The notes: generated by a model from the sequence alone, not told the origin. Shown: positions 50,726 through 59,725, counted from the stretch's first letter. The stretch is 64,000 nucleotides of DNA from Tateyamaria sp. syn59 (GCF_007995245.1 NZ_VCBA01000006.1:1-64000), one strand, 5' to 3'. Translations and numbers: made by a program.

Positions 50726-50757
50726 CAAAAAACGCCGCCCGATCTCTCAGGCGGCGC
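50726..50757 (-). terminator. Rho-independent terminator of the phytase-like gene
   Basis: On the minus strand CGCCGCC (50756-50750) and GGCGGCG (50739-50733) form a perfect 7-bp stem, followed by seven T (50732-50726). It begins 25 bases after the stop of the phytase/esterase-like gene. Confidence 0.85.
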
Positions 50758-50781
50758 CAGCAATGTAAACAGGCAAAAAGG

Positions 50782-52953
50782 TCAGTCCACGGAGCCGATG
50801 GAAAAGAACATTGTCTCGCCCGAATGGTCATCGACACCGTCATTGTCGGTCGAAATCCATGCCGTGCCATCGGCCAGGATCGCCAGCCCCTCGACCTTGT
50901 CGAGTACATAGCCACCGGTCGAGGTCAGGTCAGGGATCAGATCACGCACCTCTTCCTTGCTGACCACTGGCAACTCACCACCCAGCGGCGCAGGTTTCAT
51001 CTCCGCCAGCGGCACACGGTAGACCTTCTTGGTCACGGCTTCGATGCCATGCTGGTTGTCACGCTCCACGATATAGACGTGATCGCCATGGGCCACGATC
51101 TCAGACAGGCCAACCCAACCCTTGGTCGGTTCCGCCTTGGGATAGTGGACTGCGCCCCATTCCTCGGTCTCAAGGTTGTAGGCCACCAGTTTCACATGAT
51201 TGGCCGGATCATCCTTCCACTCGCGCTGCACGGCCATCCACAGGGTATCGCCGACCTTGGTGATCCCCTCAAAACCGAACCGACGCTCGACCGCCATCAA
51301 TTCCGCGGGCAAGCCGATCTCTTCCTCGATGCTGCCGTCAGCCGCCACCTTGTAGATCGCGTGCGGAATGACCCGGTCGGTCCGGCCTTCGCTGGCGATC
51401 CAGAACGCATCACCATCCAGCGTGATGCCCTCCATATCCAGCTTCTGCGCAGGCCGCCCTGCGCGGGTGACGAGGGTGGCCTCGACAATCCGCGCCGGGG
51501 TCTGCGAGGGGTCAATCTTGAAGATGCGCGGCTGGAAGCCATAAAAGCTGTCGGACACGGCATAGATCATACTATCGGCGTCCGCGACCATGCCCGAGAT
51601 AGCACCCCACCCGGTCAATTCGTCCATCCCTTCGGATGTCAGATGCGGGTACACAGCCGGACCTTCGGCATATTCAAACAGCATCACATGCGCCCGGGCG
51701 GCACCATCTTCCAGCCCGTCCACCTCGTTGGCCGACACCAGCAGGTTCCGCTCCGGGATCACCACATAACCTTCCGGCCCGATGCCCGAGGGCAGCATCT
51801 GCGTCAGCACGGGGGCCTCAAGACTGGTGACGTCATAGACCCCGACGATGGACCCGCGCTCGGACCCCACAAACACAAACGGCGTGCCGCCAAAGCTGGC
51901 AAAGGTCACGCTTTCGGGCTCCACACCCTTCGCGTCCGACCGCTTGTCCGGGTAGTGCCCGATCTGCACCATCGCGTGCTCAAAGCTCACGCCGCTTTCA
52001 TAGACAATCCGCCCGTCCTTGCGGAAAATCGTCCAGCCGCGCGACCCGCCTTCGTAGTCGCCCTCGTTGGCGGTGGCAAAGTGTTCATCATCAATCCACG
52101 TCACCGCATCGGGCTCGCGCAGACGACCCATCTGGCGCTCGGTAAAGATCAGCGCCCCACGCTCGTCGGTGGCATCAATGCCTTCGAGGTCCACGGCCCC
52201 GGCCGAGAAATGGCTGACAATCGAACCATCACGCGCCACCACAACCATGTGGTTGTTCTCTTGCAGTGTGACGACCGTCTCACCCAAGGCATTGATCGAA
52301 ACATATTCCGGCTCAGGGTCCGTAGGTGCCACATCGGCCAACCCGGTCAGATCGGCGGTCAGGATGCTGTCGCAATCCAGCGACCCGTCCACCACGTCAA
52401 TCATCTGCAACGACCCGGCGGGCAGTTGCGGGATCACCCCGTCGTTCAAATCCTCGTCCCGCTCATTCTCAATCGCGACGGAGACGAAAGACCCGTCAGG
52501 TGCCTTCGCCACACTGTCCGGCTGCCCGGCCAGATCGCAGGACGCGATGACCGCGCCATCCGCCACGTTGATCGCCAGCATCTTGCCCGACGGGTTGGTA
52601 AAGCTTTCCGACGTGTTGATCCCGACAAAGGCCGTCGTGCCGATCACGGCCACGGATGTCGGCTCACCCTCCAGCGCGATATTGCCCAGGGGCTGCGGGT
52701 TCGCAGGGTCGGTGATGTCCACCCGGCCCAACGCCTCAAGCGGGCTATCGGTATAGACCAGCGTCATCCCGTCGGCGGTCACGTCGATGATCTCGGGCGA
52801 GCTTTCGCGGCTGGTGTCCTCACCTTCGGCCATGTTGGTCACGACCGGGAACGACGCGATGCGGTTGAAATGCTTGGCCGCATGGCCGTCAGCCACAGCC
52901 GCGCCTGCCATCAGGGCCAGCGCAGAGGTCATGCAGAAAAAGGGTTTGGTCAT
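50782..52953 (-). CDS. Secreted esterase-like/phytase-like protein
   Basis: A 723-residue exported protein; the signal is 'FFCMTSALALMAGAAVADG' from ATG 52953, which has AAGGAG upstream. The N-terminal 350 residues look like beta-propeller repeats ('MLAINVADGAVIASCD', 'VDLEGIDATDERGALIF'). The second half matches the esterase-like activity of phytase family ('LDMEGITLDGDAFWIASEGRTDR', 'GGYVLDKVEGLAILADGTAWISTDNDGVDDHSGE'). Such proteins release phosphate from esters outside the cell. A Pho-box-like sequence lies 47 bases upstream, consistent with phosphate-starvation control. Confidence 0.85.
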   Translation of the reverse strand: MTKPFFCMTSALALMAGAAVADGHAAKHFNRIASFPVVTNMAEGEDTSRESSPEIIDVTADGMTLVYTDSPLEALGRVDITDPANPQPLGNIALEGEPTSVAVIGTTAFVGINTSESFTNPSGKMLAINVADGAVIASCDLAGQPDSVAKAPDGSFVSVAIENERDEDLNDGVIPQLPAGSLQMIDVVDGSLDCDSILTADLTGLADVAPTDPEPEYVSINALGETVVTLQENNHMVVVARDGSIVSHFSAGAVDLEGIDATDERGALIFTERQMGRLREPDAVTWIDDEHFATANEGDYEGGSRGWTIFRKDGRIVYESGVSFEHAMVQIGHYPDKRSDAKGVEPESVTFASFGGTPFVFVGSERGSIVGVYDVTSLEAPVLTQMLPSGIGPEGYVVIPERNLLVSANEVDGLEDGAARAHVMLFEYAEGPAVYPHLTSEGMDELTGWGAISGMVADADSMIYAVSDSFYGFQPRIFKIDPSQTPARIVEATLVTRAGRPAQKLDMEGITLDGDAFWIASEGRTDRVIPHAIYKVAADGSIEEEIGLPAELMAVERRFGFEGITKVGDTLWMAVQREWKDDPANHVKLVAYNLETEEWGAVHYPKAEPTKGWVGLSEIVAHGDHVYIVERDNQHGIEAVTKKVYRVPLAEMKPAPLGGELPVVSKEEVRDLIPDLTSTGGYVLDKVEGLAILADGTAWISTDNDGVDDHSGETMFFSIGSVD

Positions 52954-52999
52954 CAGACACTCCTTCGGGATCAAATCCCGGATGCAGTGGCCGTGTTCG

Positions 53000-53028
53000 T
53001 TGACGCTGACGTAACAGTCAGATGTCAG
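53000..53028 (-). promoter_or_regulatory. Pho-box-like direct repeats
   Basis: Read on the minus strand, three 7-base units follow with 4-base spacers: CTGACAT, CTGTTAC and GCGTCAA. This matches the PhoB box pattern (CTGTCAT repeated every 11 bases) in the first two units and loosely in the third. It lies 47 bases before the phytase-like gene. Confidence 0.55.
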
Positions 53029-53038
53029 TTTTGTAAAA

Positions 53039-54016
53039 TCAGACCTGCGGCGTATGGCCCTCCAGCACCGTCCGGAACCACCCCGTATCGATGTTGCCGC
53101 CGCACAGAATGACGCCGACCTTCTTGCCTGCCATCTGAGCCCGCTCCTGCATCAACCCGGCCAGCGGCGCGGCCCCCGCGCCCTCGGCCACATTATGCGC
53201 CGCGGTGAAATAGAGCCGAATGGCCTCCGCCACCTCATCATCGCTCACTGCAATGATCCGCTCCGCCCCCTTCGAATAGACGTCAAACGCCTCCTTCACA
53301 GGTACCCGCACCGCCATCCCATCGGCGAATGTCGCGGCCGAGTTCGTCTCGATCAGCCGCCCGGCTTCGACCGACAGTTTCGCTGTCTGCGCCTGATCCG
53401 ACACGACGCCCACGACCTTGGTTGCCAGCCCCAAAGCATCCCGCGCCATGATCGTACCGCAAATCCCAGACCCGCAGCCAATGGGGACATAGACGGTGTC
53501 CAGATCCGGCTGCGCACTGAACAGCTCATAGGCATAGGTTGCCACACCTCGCACCAGCTCCGGGTGATAGGGCGGCACGATGAACAGCCCCTCGGCGGCA
53601 GCCACGCGGTAGGCTTCCTCCCGCGCGGTATCAAAATCGTCACCAAATTCCATCAGCTCCGCGCCGAACGCTTTCATCGCAGCATTCTTCTCCACCGAAT
53701 TGCCACGCGGCACATAGACCTTGGCGGTCAACCCGGCCCCCGTCGCGGCCCAGGCCTGCCCCTGCCCATGATTGCCACGTGTCGCGGTGCAAATGCCCGG
53801 AACCTCCGGATGCGTCCGCACCAGCCAATCCATGAAGGTCAGCGCGCCCCGCACCTTGAAGGCGCCCGTGGGCGTGTGGTTTTCATGCTTCACCCACACA
53901 TCAGCCCCCGTGGCGGCACTCAGCAGCGGCCAATGGTGCTGCGGGGTGGGGGCCATGCGGGCGTGAACGAAATTGGCGGCGGTCTCAAGATCGGAACGGG
54001 TCAACATGCGGCGCAT
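53039..54016 (-). CDS. Threonine/serine dehydratase-like PLP enzyme
   Basis: A 325-residue fold-type II PLP enzyme. The cofactor lysine is in 'PTGAFKVRGAL', the phosphate loop is 'IGCGSGICG', and 'TATRGNHGQG' is the substrate loop. It resembles the threonine dehydratase/EutB-like group without the ACT regulatory domain. It would deaminate a hydroxy-amino acid to a keto acid and ammonia. The start may be ATG 54016 or 54007. It follows the depolymerase-like gene on the same strand by ten bases. Confidence 0.9.
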   Translation of the reverse strand: MRRMLTRSDLETAANFVHARMAPTPQHHWPLLSAATGADVWVKHENHTPTGAFKVRGALTFMDWLVRTHPEVPGICTATRGNHGQGQAWAATGAGLTAKVYVPRGNSVEKNAAMKAFGAELMEFGDDFDTAREEAYRVAAAEGLFIVPPYHPELVRGVATYAYELFSAQPDLDTVYVPIGCGSGICGTIMARDALGLATKVVGVVSDQAQTAKLSVEAGRLIETNSAATFADGMAVRVPVKEAFDVYSKGAERIIAVSDDEVAEAIRLYFTAAHNVAEGAGAAPLAGLMQERAQMAGKKVGVILCGGNIDTGWFRTVLEGHTPQV

Positions 54017-54026
54017 CTGACCCCGA

Positions 54027-54851
54027 TCAGCCCTCGGGGTCCAGCCCCTTGCCCTCAAACCAGTCCATCACGCGCACGGCCCAGCCCTGCGGCGCCCCAT
54101 GCCCGCCCGGATGCAACATCAACCGAATGTCGCCAGCGGCACAATCAGTCCAATGACGAAACCACAGATCGCCCTCAAAACTGTTCCGCTCCGGCTGCCG
54201 GGCATCACACCCATTGGTCTCACGCAGGATCTTCAGTGACGCCCACACATCCCCTTGCACAACGGCCCCACCGCCAAAGGACCGCCCCTCAAGCGGCACC
54301 ACCCGGTCGTTCCAGCCATGGGTATGAAACAGACGCACCGGCGCATCACAGCCCGCAGGCAGGTCATCCCAGAACGCCCCGGCAAGCGGCGCATAGGCAT
54401 CGGCAAAGCCCGGCATCTGACACGCCATATCCCAGACAAAGGACCCCCCGCGCGAAAACCCGGCGAGCAGCACCGAGCCACCCTCCACACCCGTCCGCGC
54501 ACGCACATCGGCCATCACATCCGGCAGAAACTCAAAATCCTGCCGGTCATACTCCAGCCCCTTGCCACGCACGGACCAATCCCGCTTGAACCGGCGGGTG
54601 GGCTGCTCGCCATTGGGGGCGACAAAAACATAGCCCCGCGCCAACGCCTCCCGCGCGAGGCCGGAGGTCAACAAGCCCTGACCGCGCGCGCCGCCGCCAT
54701 GCAGGTGCATGACAATGCCCTTCGGCACCGCAGCCTCCGGCAGGGCCATGTGGTAACTGCCGCCCGGCACCGCACAGGCATCATCGCGGGCACCGCAGGC
54801 CAGGGCGGGTAGGGACAGAAAAGCAAACAGGACGGCAAGGATACGGGTCAT
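54027..54851 (-). CDS. PHB-depolymerase-like secreted alpha/beta hydrolase
   Basis: A 274-residue protein with a signal peptide ('ILAVLFAFLSLPALACG'). The fold marks are 'GIVMHLHGGGARGQG' (oxyanion loop), 'VLLAGFSRGGSFVWDMAC' (Ser in G-x-S-x-G) and 'MLHPGGHGAPQGW' (His). Cysteines in 'CGARDDAC' and 'NGCDARQ' probably form disulfides. It resembles poly(3-hydroxybutyrate) depolymerase/feruloyl esterase-like (LpqC) proteins. The dehydratase gene follows after ten bases, so they share a transcript. Exact substrate unknown. Confidence 0.85.
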   Translation of the reverse strand: MTRILAVLFAFLSLPALACGARDDACAVPGGSYHMALPEAAVPKGIVMHLHGGGARGQGLLTSGLAREALARGYVFVAPNGEQPTRRFKRDWSVRGKGLEYDRQDFEFLPDVMADVRARTGVEGGSVLLAGFSRGGSFVWDMACQMPGFADAYAPLAGAFWDDLPAGCDAPVRLFHTHGWNDRVVPLEGRSFGGGAVVQGDVWASLKILRETNGCDARQPERNSFEGDLWFRHWTDCAAGDIRLMLHPGGHGAPQGWAVRVMDWFEGKGLDPEG

Positions 54852-55016
54852 CAAAACGCTCCGGCTGAAATCTGCACCCACCTGAGCGCAATCGTTGCGG
54901 GCGCGCAACTCACGTCGATGTCAGTGTCGTCACGCCGTTGCAGCCACGCGCCGATGCCGTGATAAGTGAAGCGAGTGGCGGGCAAGCCCGTCAGACAAGC
55001 GCCTTGGGGGACGACT

Positions 55017-55307
55017 ATGACACGGACAGGACTGATGCTGGCAGCGGCGGCTCTCGCGCTGGCCGCATGTGACGAGACCACGCAATCGGGCGGTGTGGGC
55101 GGGCCGTTCCTGTCGCCCTTGCCGGACAACATCCTCGCCATGGCCGACCCGAAACAGGACCTCAACGCGGTCAAGGTCGACCCGGTGGACGGCTGCCTCG
55201 TCTACCGCCACGTGGGCCCGGTCGAAACCACTTTCCTGCCCCTGCGCAACAAGCAAGGGCGGCCCATCTGCACCCGCGCCCCGGCAGAAACGACGCCCGC
55301 GACCTAA
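55017..55307 (+). CDS. Small putative lipoprotein
   Basis: A 96-residue protein with a signal peptide ending in the lipobox 'LALAACDE', so it is probably lipid-anchored. The mature part is short and has two cysteines ('DGCLVYR', 'RPICTRA'). It begins at ATG 55017; the longer frame to 54966 is less likely. No function known. Confidence 0.72.
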   Translation: MTRTGLMLAAAALALAACDETTQSGGVGGPFLSPLPDNILAMADPKQDLNAVKVDPVDGCLVYRHVGPVETTFLPLRNKQGRPICTRAPAETTPAT

Positions 55308-55709
55308 CGCGAGACCTCGCAAAAGCGGTGTCGAACCCGCTTGCCACGTCGGAGTGACGTGCGCACAGAACACATCCGTTGTCTGTCTCTGACCTTGGCG
55401 GAGGAATGACCGCTGAACAGACTTGGCAAACGTTGCTTCAAAGCGCTGGCAGGACCGGAGTCAAGCCGAAGGCGCCGGTCCAACACAAGCCCGTGGGCTG
55501 GTGTTTTGGTTGCTGCGCCGAGCGGAAATTCTGTGGAGTGTGTTTGGCTGCCACAAAGCGCTGTCGAAGGGATGGTGCGACACCAGCCCACGGGCTTGTG
55601 TTGGAGCGGCTTAGCGTCGATTAGCGCAGGAAGCGGACTTTGCGAAGTCTGACCAAATTTCTGCTTTGAGCCCAAAGTGTCAGATGCTGCACAATTCACA
55701 AATGACCGC
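55308..55709. other. Non-coding stretch containing a large inverted repeat
   Basis: About 400 bases without a credible gene. The main structure is a perfect inverted repeat described separately (55479-55605). A CTTGGCGGAGGAATGACC stretch and short open frames on both strands around it code for nothing recognisable and mirror each other because of the repeat. Confidence 0.5.
55479..55605. repeat. 26-bp perfect inverted repeat with 75-bp spacer
   Basis: The arm 55479-55504 (contains ACACAAGCCCGTGGGCTGG) is the exact reverse complement of 55580-55605. The spacer of 75 bases is GC-mixed and shows no gene. It could be a small non-autonomous element, a paired-arm structured RNA or a remnant of a transposon end pair. 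No target duplication was identified. Confidence 0.6.
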
Positions 55710-56222
55710 TTATCCAGACAGCGCCTTATATTGGGCAAACCACTCAAGAGCGGCTCTTGACCACTCAAAGCTGCGAATTTCTCCTGTCGCAGCTGCGTCG
55801 ATCTTCGCAATGTGCTGTTGTTCCAGCCGAGGATGAACGAGAAGAGTGTACCGCACTAAGTGCAGAGGTAGTATCGGCCGGCCACCACCTGGGCCCTTGT
55901 CCGAAAGAAAAACTGGCGTCCAGAGCCTCCTGCGTATGAGCCGCAATAACCCTTTCCAACGTCCGATTTTAAGCAGTATGACCCTGTCCGCGCGAGCAGC
56001 GACCGCTTCAAGTGCCGCTCCGTGGTTTCCCTCAATGATCCAACTTTCACCACTGGCAAGCCTAGCAGCCTCATTCGCCCCGGCCTCGCGATTACGTGGT
56101 GCTCCGCCAGGGTAGAAGAAGACGTTATCAAGATGATGGACGGGCAAGTCGACCCTTTTGGCAAGCGCTAAAGAAAGGGTCGTTTTTCCGGATCCGGGTG
56201 CTCAGTAAATGAATACTCGCAT
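55710..56222 (-). pseudogene. Adenylate-kinase-like/topology-modulation (FlaR-type) P-loop protein, broken by TGA
   Basis: The frame from ATG 56222 reads 'MRVFIY', then TGA at codon 7 (56204-56202), then 'APGSGKTTLSLALAKRVDLPVHHLDNVFFYPGG' in the same frame to the stop at 55710. The P-loop should be 'GAPGSGKTT', so a GGA-to-TGA change is the simplest reading. The rest (170 residues) has the look of small AAA/adenylate-kinase-like proteins ('SWIIEGNHG', 'ADRVILLKI'). A start downstream would lack the P-loop, so the gene is called dead. Confidence 0.75.
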
Positions 56223-56508
56223 GGCATGATCCTTCCACCACAGCCGGGTGTTCAGCAAAAAAGGGCGCCGATTTAATGCTCATACGTTAGCAGAGGCCGC
56301 CCCGGAAGCAGACATCCGGAAGTTGTTGGCTTATGTCGGCTCCTCCGCCCAGCCGTCATCTGAGCATCTTTAACCAATGACCGCTTCGTACTGAAAGCGG
56401 GCTTCCCCGCCTACCAACAGACAAGACGACCTCACCGAAACCCGTCAAAAAGGGAAAGGGCACTGCACAGGTAGCATACCCCGCGCGGTGCCAAGTGCTG
56501 ATTCACTT
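56223..56508. repeat. Intergenic stretch with a dispersed repeat fragment
   Basis: About 285 bases before the transpeptidase gene's 3' end hold no gene. A short piece at about 56290-56320 ('GGCCGCCCCGGAAGCAGACATCC') resembles the end of the dispersed intergenic sequence. Nothing else stands out. Confidence 0.35.
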
Positions 56509-57174
56509 TTAGCTCGCTGCGGTCAGCCCATCCTCCGACGGGTACAGGAACGCCGTCGAACCCGGCGTCACATTCGGATACAGCTGGTTGATATGCGCCA
56601 TGATCATGCGCACGCAGCCCGAGCTTGCGCGCCCGCCGATGGACCGGGGGTAGGGGGTGCCGTGAATGCGCAGATACGTGTCGCGGTTGCCCACGAACAG
56701 GTACAGCGCCCGCGATCCCAGCGGGTTGCGCGGTCCGCCGTTCATGCCGTCCGCGTGCTGTTCAAACAGTTGCGGATCACGCTCGATCATCGCCTTCGTG
56801 GGCGTCCATGTGGGCCACTTGGCCTTGCGCTTGATGTTGTAGGTGCCGGGTTCATACAGGTTGCCCCGCGCGATCGCCGCACCGTAGCGCATGGCCGTGC
56901 CGTCACCCTGGATGTGGTACAGATACCGGGCCACTGCATCGACGTGGATGTCGCCAGGTTTCAACCCGTCATTGGCCTGCACCCGCTGCGGCAGAAACCG
57001 GCGATGCACGCCCCAGGGGTTCGACGTAGCAAGGTCAAAATTGGCCGGTGTGACCTGTGCGTCCCAGGCGGACCATTTCGACTGGTCGGAAATGGGCCGC
57101 GCCAAAGCGGGCCCTGCGATCGGGGCCGAGAAAAGGGCGGTGGTCGTCAGAATAAAATGGCGTCTGGTCAACAT
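56509..57174 (-). CDS. L,D-transpeptidase (YkuD family)
   Basis: A 221-residue exported protein with a Tat-like signal ('LTRRHFILTTTALFSAPIAG'). The catalytic motif is 'RIHGTPYPRSIGGRASSGCVRM', with His and the nucleophilic Cys. 'GDGTAMRYGAAIARG' and 'NPLGSRALYLF' are also typical. It forms 3-3 crosslinks in peptidoglycan or links proteins to it, in the periplasm. It stands alone. Confidence 0.93.
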   Translation of the reverse strand: MLTRRHFILTTTALFSAPIAGPALARPISDQSKWSAWDAQVTPANFDLATSNPWGVHRRFLPQRVQANDGLKPGDIHVDAVARYLYHIQGDGTAMRYGAAIARGNLYEPGTYNIKRKAKWPTWTPTKAMIERDPQLFEQHADGMNGGPRNPLGSRALYLFVGNRDTYLRIHGTPYPRSIGGRASSGCVRMIMAHINQLYPNVTPGSTAFLYPSEDGLTAAS

Positions 57175-57282
57175 GAATCGAAAATCCTCGCACTAATTAC
57201 CATCTGTGTACGTCATCGTTCGCATGTGGTGCAAATCACCTCGCGTTCGGTCACGCCGATGTGACCGAACTTCGCCAATGAC

Positions 57283-58758
57283 TTACACGCTCATGCAAAC
57301 GTATTTCATCTCCAAAAACTCTTCGATCCCGTGATGCGATCCTTCGCGTCCGAGGCCAGATTGCTTGACCCCGCCGAAGGGCGCCACCTCGGTCGAGATA
57401 ATGCCGGTGTTCACGCCCACCATGCCGTATTCCAGCGCTTCGGATACCTTGTGGACGCGGGACAGATCGTTGGCATAGAAATACGCCGCCAGTCCAAAAA
57501 TCGTATCGTTTGCCATCGCGATCACGTCGTCCTCGTCCTCGAATTTGAACAGCGGGGCGAGGGGGCCAAACGTTTCCTCATGGGCCACCTTCATGTCCTG
57601 AGTGACCCCGGTCACCACGGTGGGCTGCAGGAAGGTGCCGCCCAAATCATGCGGTTGACCCCCGGTCAGAATGGCCCCCCCATGCTCCACCACATCCGCC
57701 AGATGATCCTGCACTTTCTCAACGGCCTTGTCCGTAATCAACGGCCCGGTGGTCACGCCATCCTCAAGTCCGTCGCCCACCTTCAAACCCTCAACCGCCA
57801 CCTTCAGCTTGGCGGCAAAAGCATCATAAACCCCGGCCTGCACATAGATCCGGTTGGCACAGACACAGGTCTGCCCCGCATTCCGAAACTTACAGATCAT
57901 CGCGCCCTCAACGGCAGCATCCAGATCGGCATCATCAAAGACGATGAAAGGGGCATTACCGCCCAGCTCCATCGAACATTTCATCACCTGATCAGCCGCC
58001 TGTCGCAGCAGGATACGCCCCACCTGCGTGGAGCCGGTGAAGGTCAGCTTGCGCACAGCAGGGTTCTCGCAGAACTCCTTACCCGTCTCGGAGGCGTTGG
58101 AGGTCGTCACCACCTGAAACACCCCCGCCGGAATGCCCGCGCGTTCGGCCAGCACCCCCATAGCGATGGCCGACAGCGGCGTCAGTTCCGCGGGACGCGC
58201 AACAAAGGCGCAACCGGCGGCGAGCGCGGGTGCGGCCTTGCGTGTGATCATGGCGTTGGGAAAGTTCCAGGGCGTAATCGACGCCGCCACCCCGATGGGC
58301 TGCTTGATCACCGTGATCCGCTTGTCACGCTGATGGCCTGGAATGGTCTCGCCATAGATGCGCTTGGCTTCTTCAGCAAAGAACTCCACGAACGAGGCGC
58401 CGTAGCCAATCTCGCCCTTGGCCTCCGCGAGTGGTTTGCCCTGTTCGGCGGTCAGGATGACACCCAGATCATCCTGGTTTTCCATCATTAGATCGAACCA
58501 CTTGCGCAGCACCGCGCCACGCTCTTTGCCGGTCCACGTGGCCCAGTCCTTTCGCGCGTCGCGCGCGCCAGCAATTGCGTCTGCCACCTGTGCACGGCTC
58601 AGGTCCTGCACGTTGGCGATCACATCTCCGCGCGCGGGGTTGGTTACTTCGAACGTCCCCTCGTCACCCTCCACCCAAGCGCCATTCACATAGGCGCGCG
58701 TTTCCAGCAGCGTGGGGTCGTTGAGCATAGATTTCAGGTCGGTGGTGTGGTCAAGCAT
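57283..58758 (-). CDS. gabD: Succinate-semialdehyde dehydrogenase (NAD(P)+)
   Basis: A 491-residue aldehyde dehydrogenase. The catalytic Glu is in 'MELGGNAPFIVFDDADLD' and the nucleophile Cys in 'FRNAGQTCVCANRIYV'. Its 'ITPWNFPNAMITRKAAPALAAGC' segment and 'KQSGLGREGSHHGIEEFLEMKYVC' end are typical of GabD. It oxidises succinate semialdehyde to succinate in GABA breakdown. AAAGGA lies before ATG 58758. No gabT is adjacent, so the GabD identity rests on sequence style. Confidence 0.92.
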   Translation of the reverse strand: MLDHTTDLKSMLNDPTLLETRAYVNGAWVEGDEGTFEVTNPARGDVIANVQDLSRAQVADAIAGARDARKDWATWTGKERGAVLRKWFDLMMENQDDLGVILTAEQGKPLAEAKGEIGYGASFVEFFAEEAKRIYGETIPGHQRDKRITVIKQPIGVAASITPWNFPNAMITRKAAPALAAGCAFVARPAELTPLSAIAMGVLAERAGIPAGVFQVVTTSNASETGKEFCENPAVRKLTFTGSTQVGRILLRQAADQVMKCSMELGGNAPFIVFDDADLDAAVEGAMICKFRNAGQTCVCANRIYVQAGVYDAFAAKLKVAVEGLKVGDGLEDGVTTGPLITDKAVEKVQDHLADVVEHGGAILTGGQPHDLGGTFLQPTVVTGVTQDMKVAHEETFGPLAPLFKFEDEDDVIAMANDTIFGLAAYFYANDLSRVHKVSEALEYGMVGVNTGIISTEVAPFGGVKQSGLGREGSHHGIEEFLEMKYVCMSV

Positions 58759-58836
58759 GGTGCGTCCTTTTCGGGTCTTTTGCATGTCAAACAACACGAG
58801 CTACGCTTGTCCAGTTCCAAAGTAAGGGGGAACGTG

Positions 58837-59628
58837 ATGCCAGACATGGACGATGCCTATGCCAACGGGGCCTATATCGATGGGGCCGCCGATTACCCAC
58901 CGCGCTGGGCAGAACAGGCGGAGGCGTTCCGCAAAGCGCTCGGGCCAAGGGCGCGGCTGGGGCTGAGCTATGGCCCGTCCGAACGGATGGCGCTTGATCA
59001 CTTCCTGCCCGAAGGCGAGGCCAAGGGCACGCTGATCTTTGTCCATGGCGGTTACTGGCTGAAATTCGACCGGTCCTACTGGTCGCATCTGGCCGCAGGT
59101 GCGCTGGCGCAGGGCTGGAGCGTGACAATGCCCTCCTATGATCTGTGCCCAAACGTTCGCATCGCCGGGATCACGCAGCAGATCGCACAGGCGGTGATGG
59201 CTGTGGCCGACGGCAGCATGGGTCCGATCAGCCTCGCCGGGCATTCTGCAGGCGGGCACCTCGTGTCCCGGATGCTGGCGCCGGGGATGCTGCCCGCTTC
59301 TGTGATATCACGGCTCACCCATGTGATGTCCATCTCGCCTGTGTCCGACCTTGAACCGCTGTTGGAAACAGTGATGAACGCGGAGTTCGGCATGGACACC
59401 GCCATGGCGCGGGCCGAAAGCCCCGTGCACCAACCCAAACCGGATGTGCGCGTCACAGTCTGGGTCGGAGCCGATGAACGGCCCGTGTTCCTGGATCAAG
59501 CGCGGTGGCTGGCCGAGGCTTGGGGCGCCGAACACGTGATCACCAAGGGCGAACACCACTTCAACGTCATCGACGCGCTGGCCGATCCGGATAGCGACAT
59601 GATCCGGCGCTTGACGACGGCACGCTGA
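58837..59628 (+). CDS. Alpha/beta hydrolase, kynurenine-formamidase/esterase-like
   Basis: A 263-residue hydrolase with 'LIFVHGGYWLKFDRSYWSHLAAGAL' (HGG oxyanion motif), 'ISLAGHSAGGHLVSRML' (Ser in G-x-S-x-G) and a C-terminal 'GEHHFNVIDAL' His. The HGGYW form is typical of the arylformamidase-like group. It would hydrolyse an ester or formamide in the cytoplasm; N-formylkynurenine is a candidate. AAGGGGG lies upstream of ATG 58837. The creatinase gene follows 97 bases later. Confidence 0.87.
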   Translation: MPDMDDAYANGAYIDGAADYPPRWAEQAEAFRKALGPRARLGLSYGPSERMALDHFLPEGEAKGTLIFVHGGYWLKFDRSYWSHLAAGALAQGWSVTMPSYDLCPNVRIAGITQQIAQAVMAVADGSMGPISLAGHSAGGHLVSRMLAPGMLPASVISRLTHVMSISPVSDLEPLLETVMNAEFGMDTAMARAESPVHQPKPDVRVTVWVGADERPVFLDQARWLAEAWGAEHVITKGEHHFNVIDALADPDSDMIRRLTTAR

Positions 59629-59725
59629 CGCGCAAGATGATGATGGCTGCGGGCGATGGCGTCGCCCGCATACGCAGCCCAAACCGTCCTGCACGCCGGG
59701 ACCTTTCTGCAAAGGAGGGTCAGGC

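Noticed and set aside
50647-53112. An 821-codon open frame on the plus strand
   Set aside because: It lies opposite the Hsp70-like and phytase-like genes; its composition is that of an antisense frame in GC-rich DNA and it has no recognisable motif.
53054-54589. A 511-codon open frame on the plus strand
   Set aside because: It is antisense to the dehydratase and depolymerase-like genes, with low-complexity translation.
23704-56222. Use of an altered genetic code (TGA as an amino acid)
   Set aside because: Many intact genes here end in TGA with overlapping starts, and the internal TGAs replace different residues (Trp-like and Gly-like sites).
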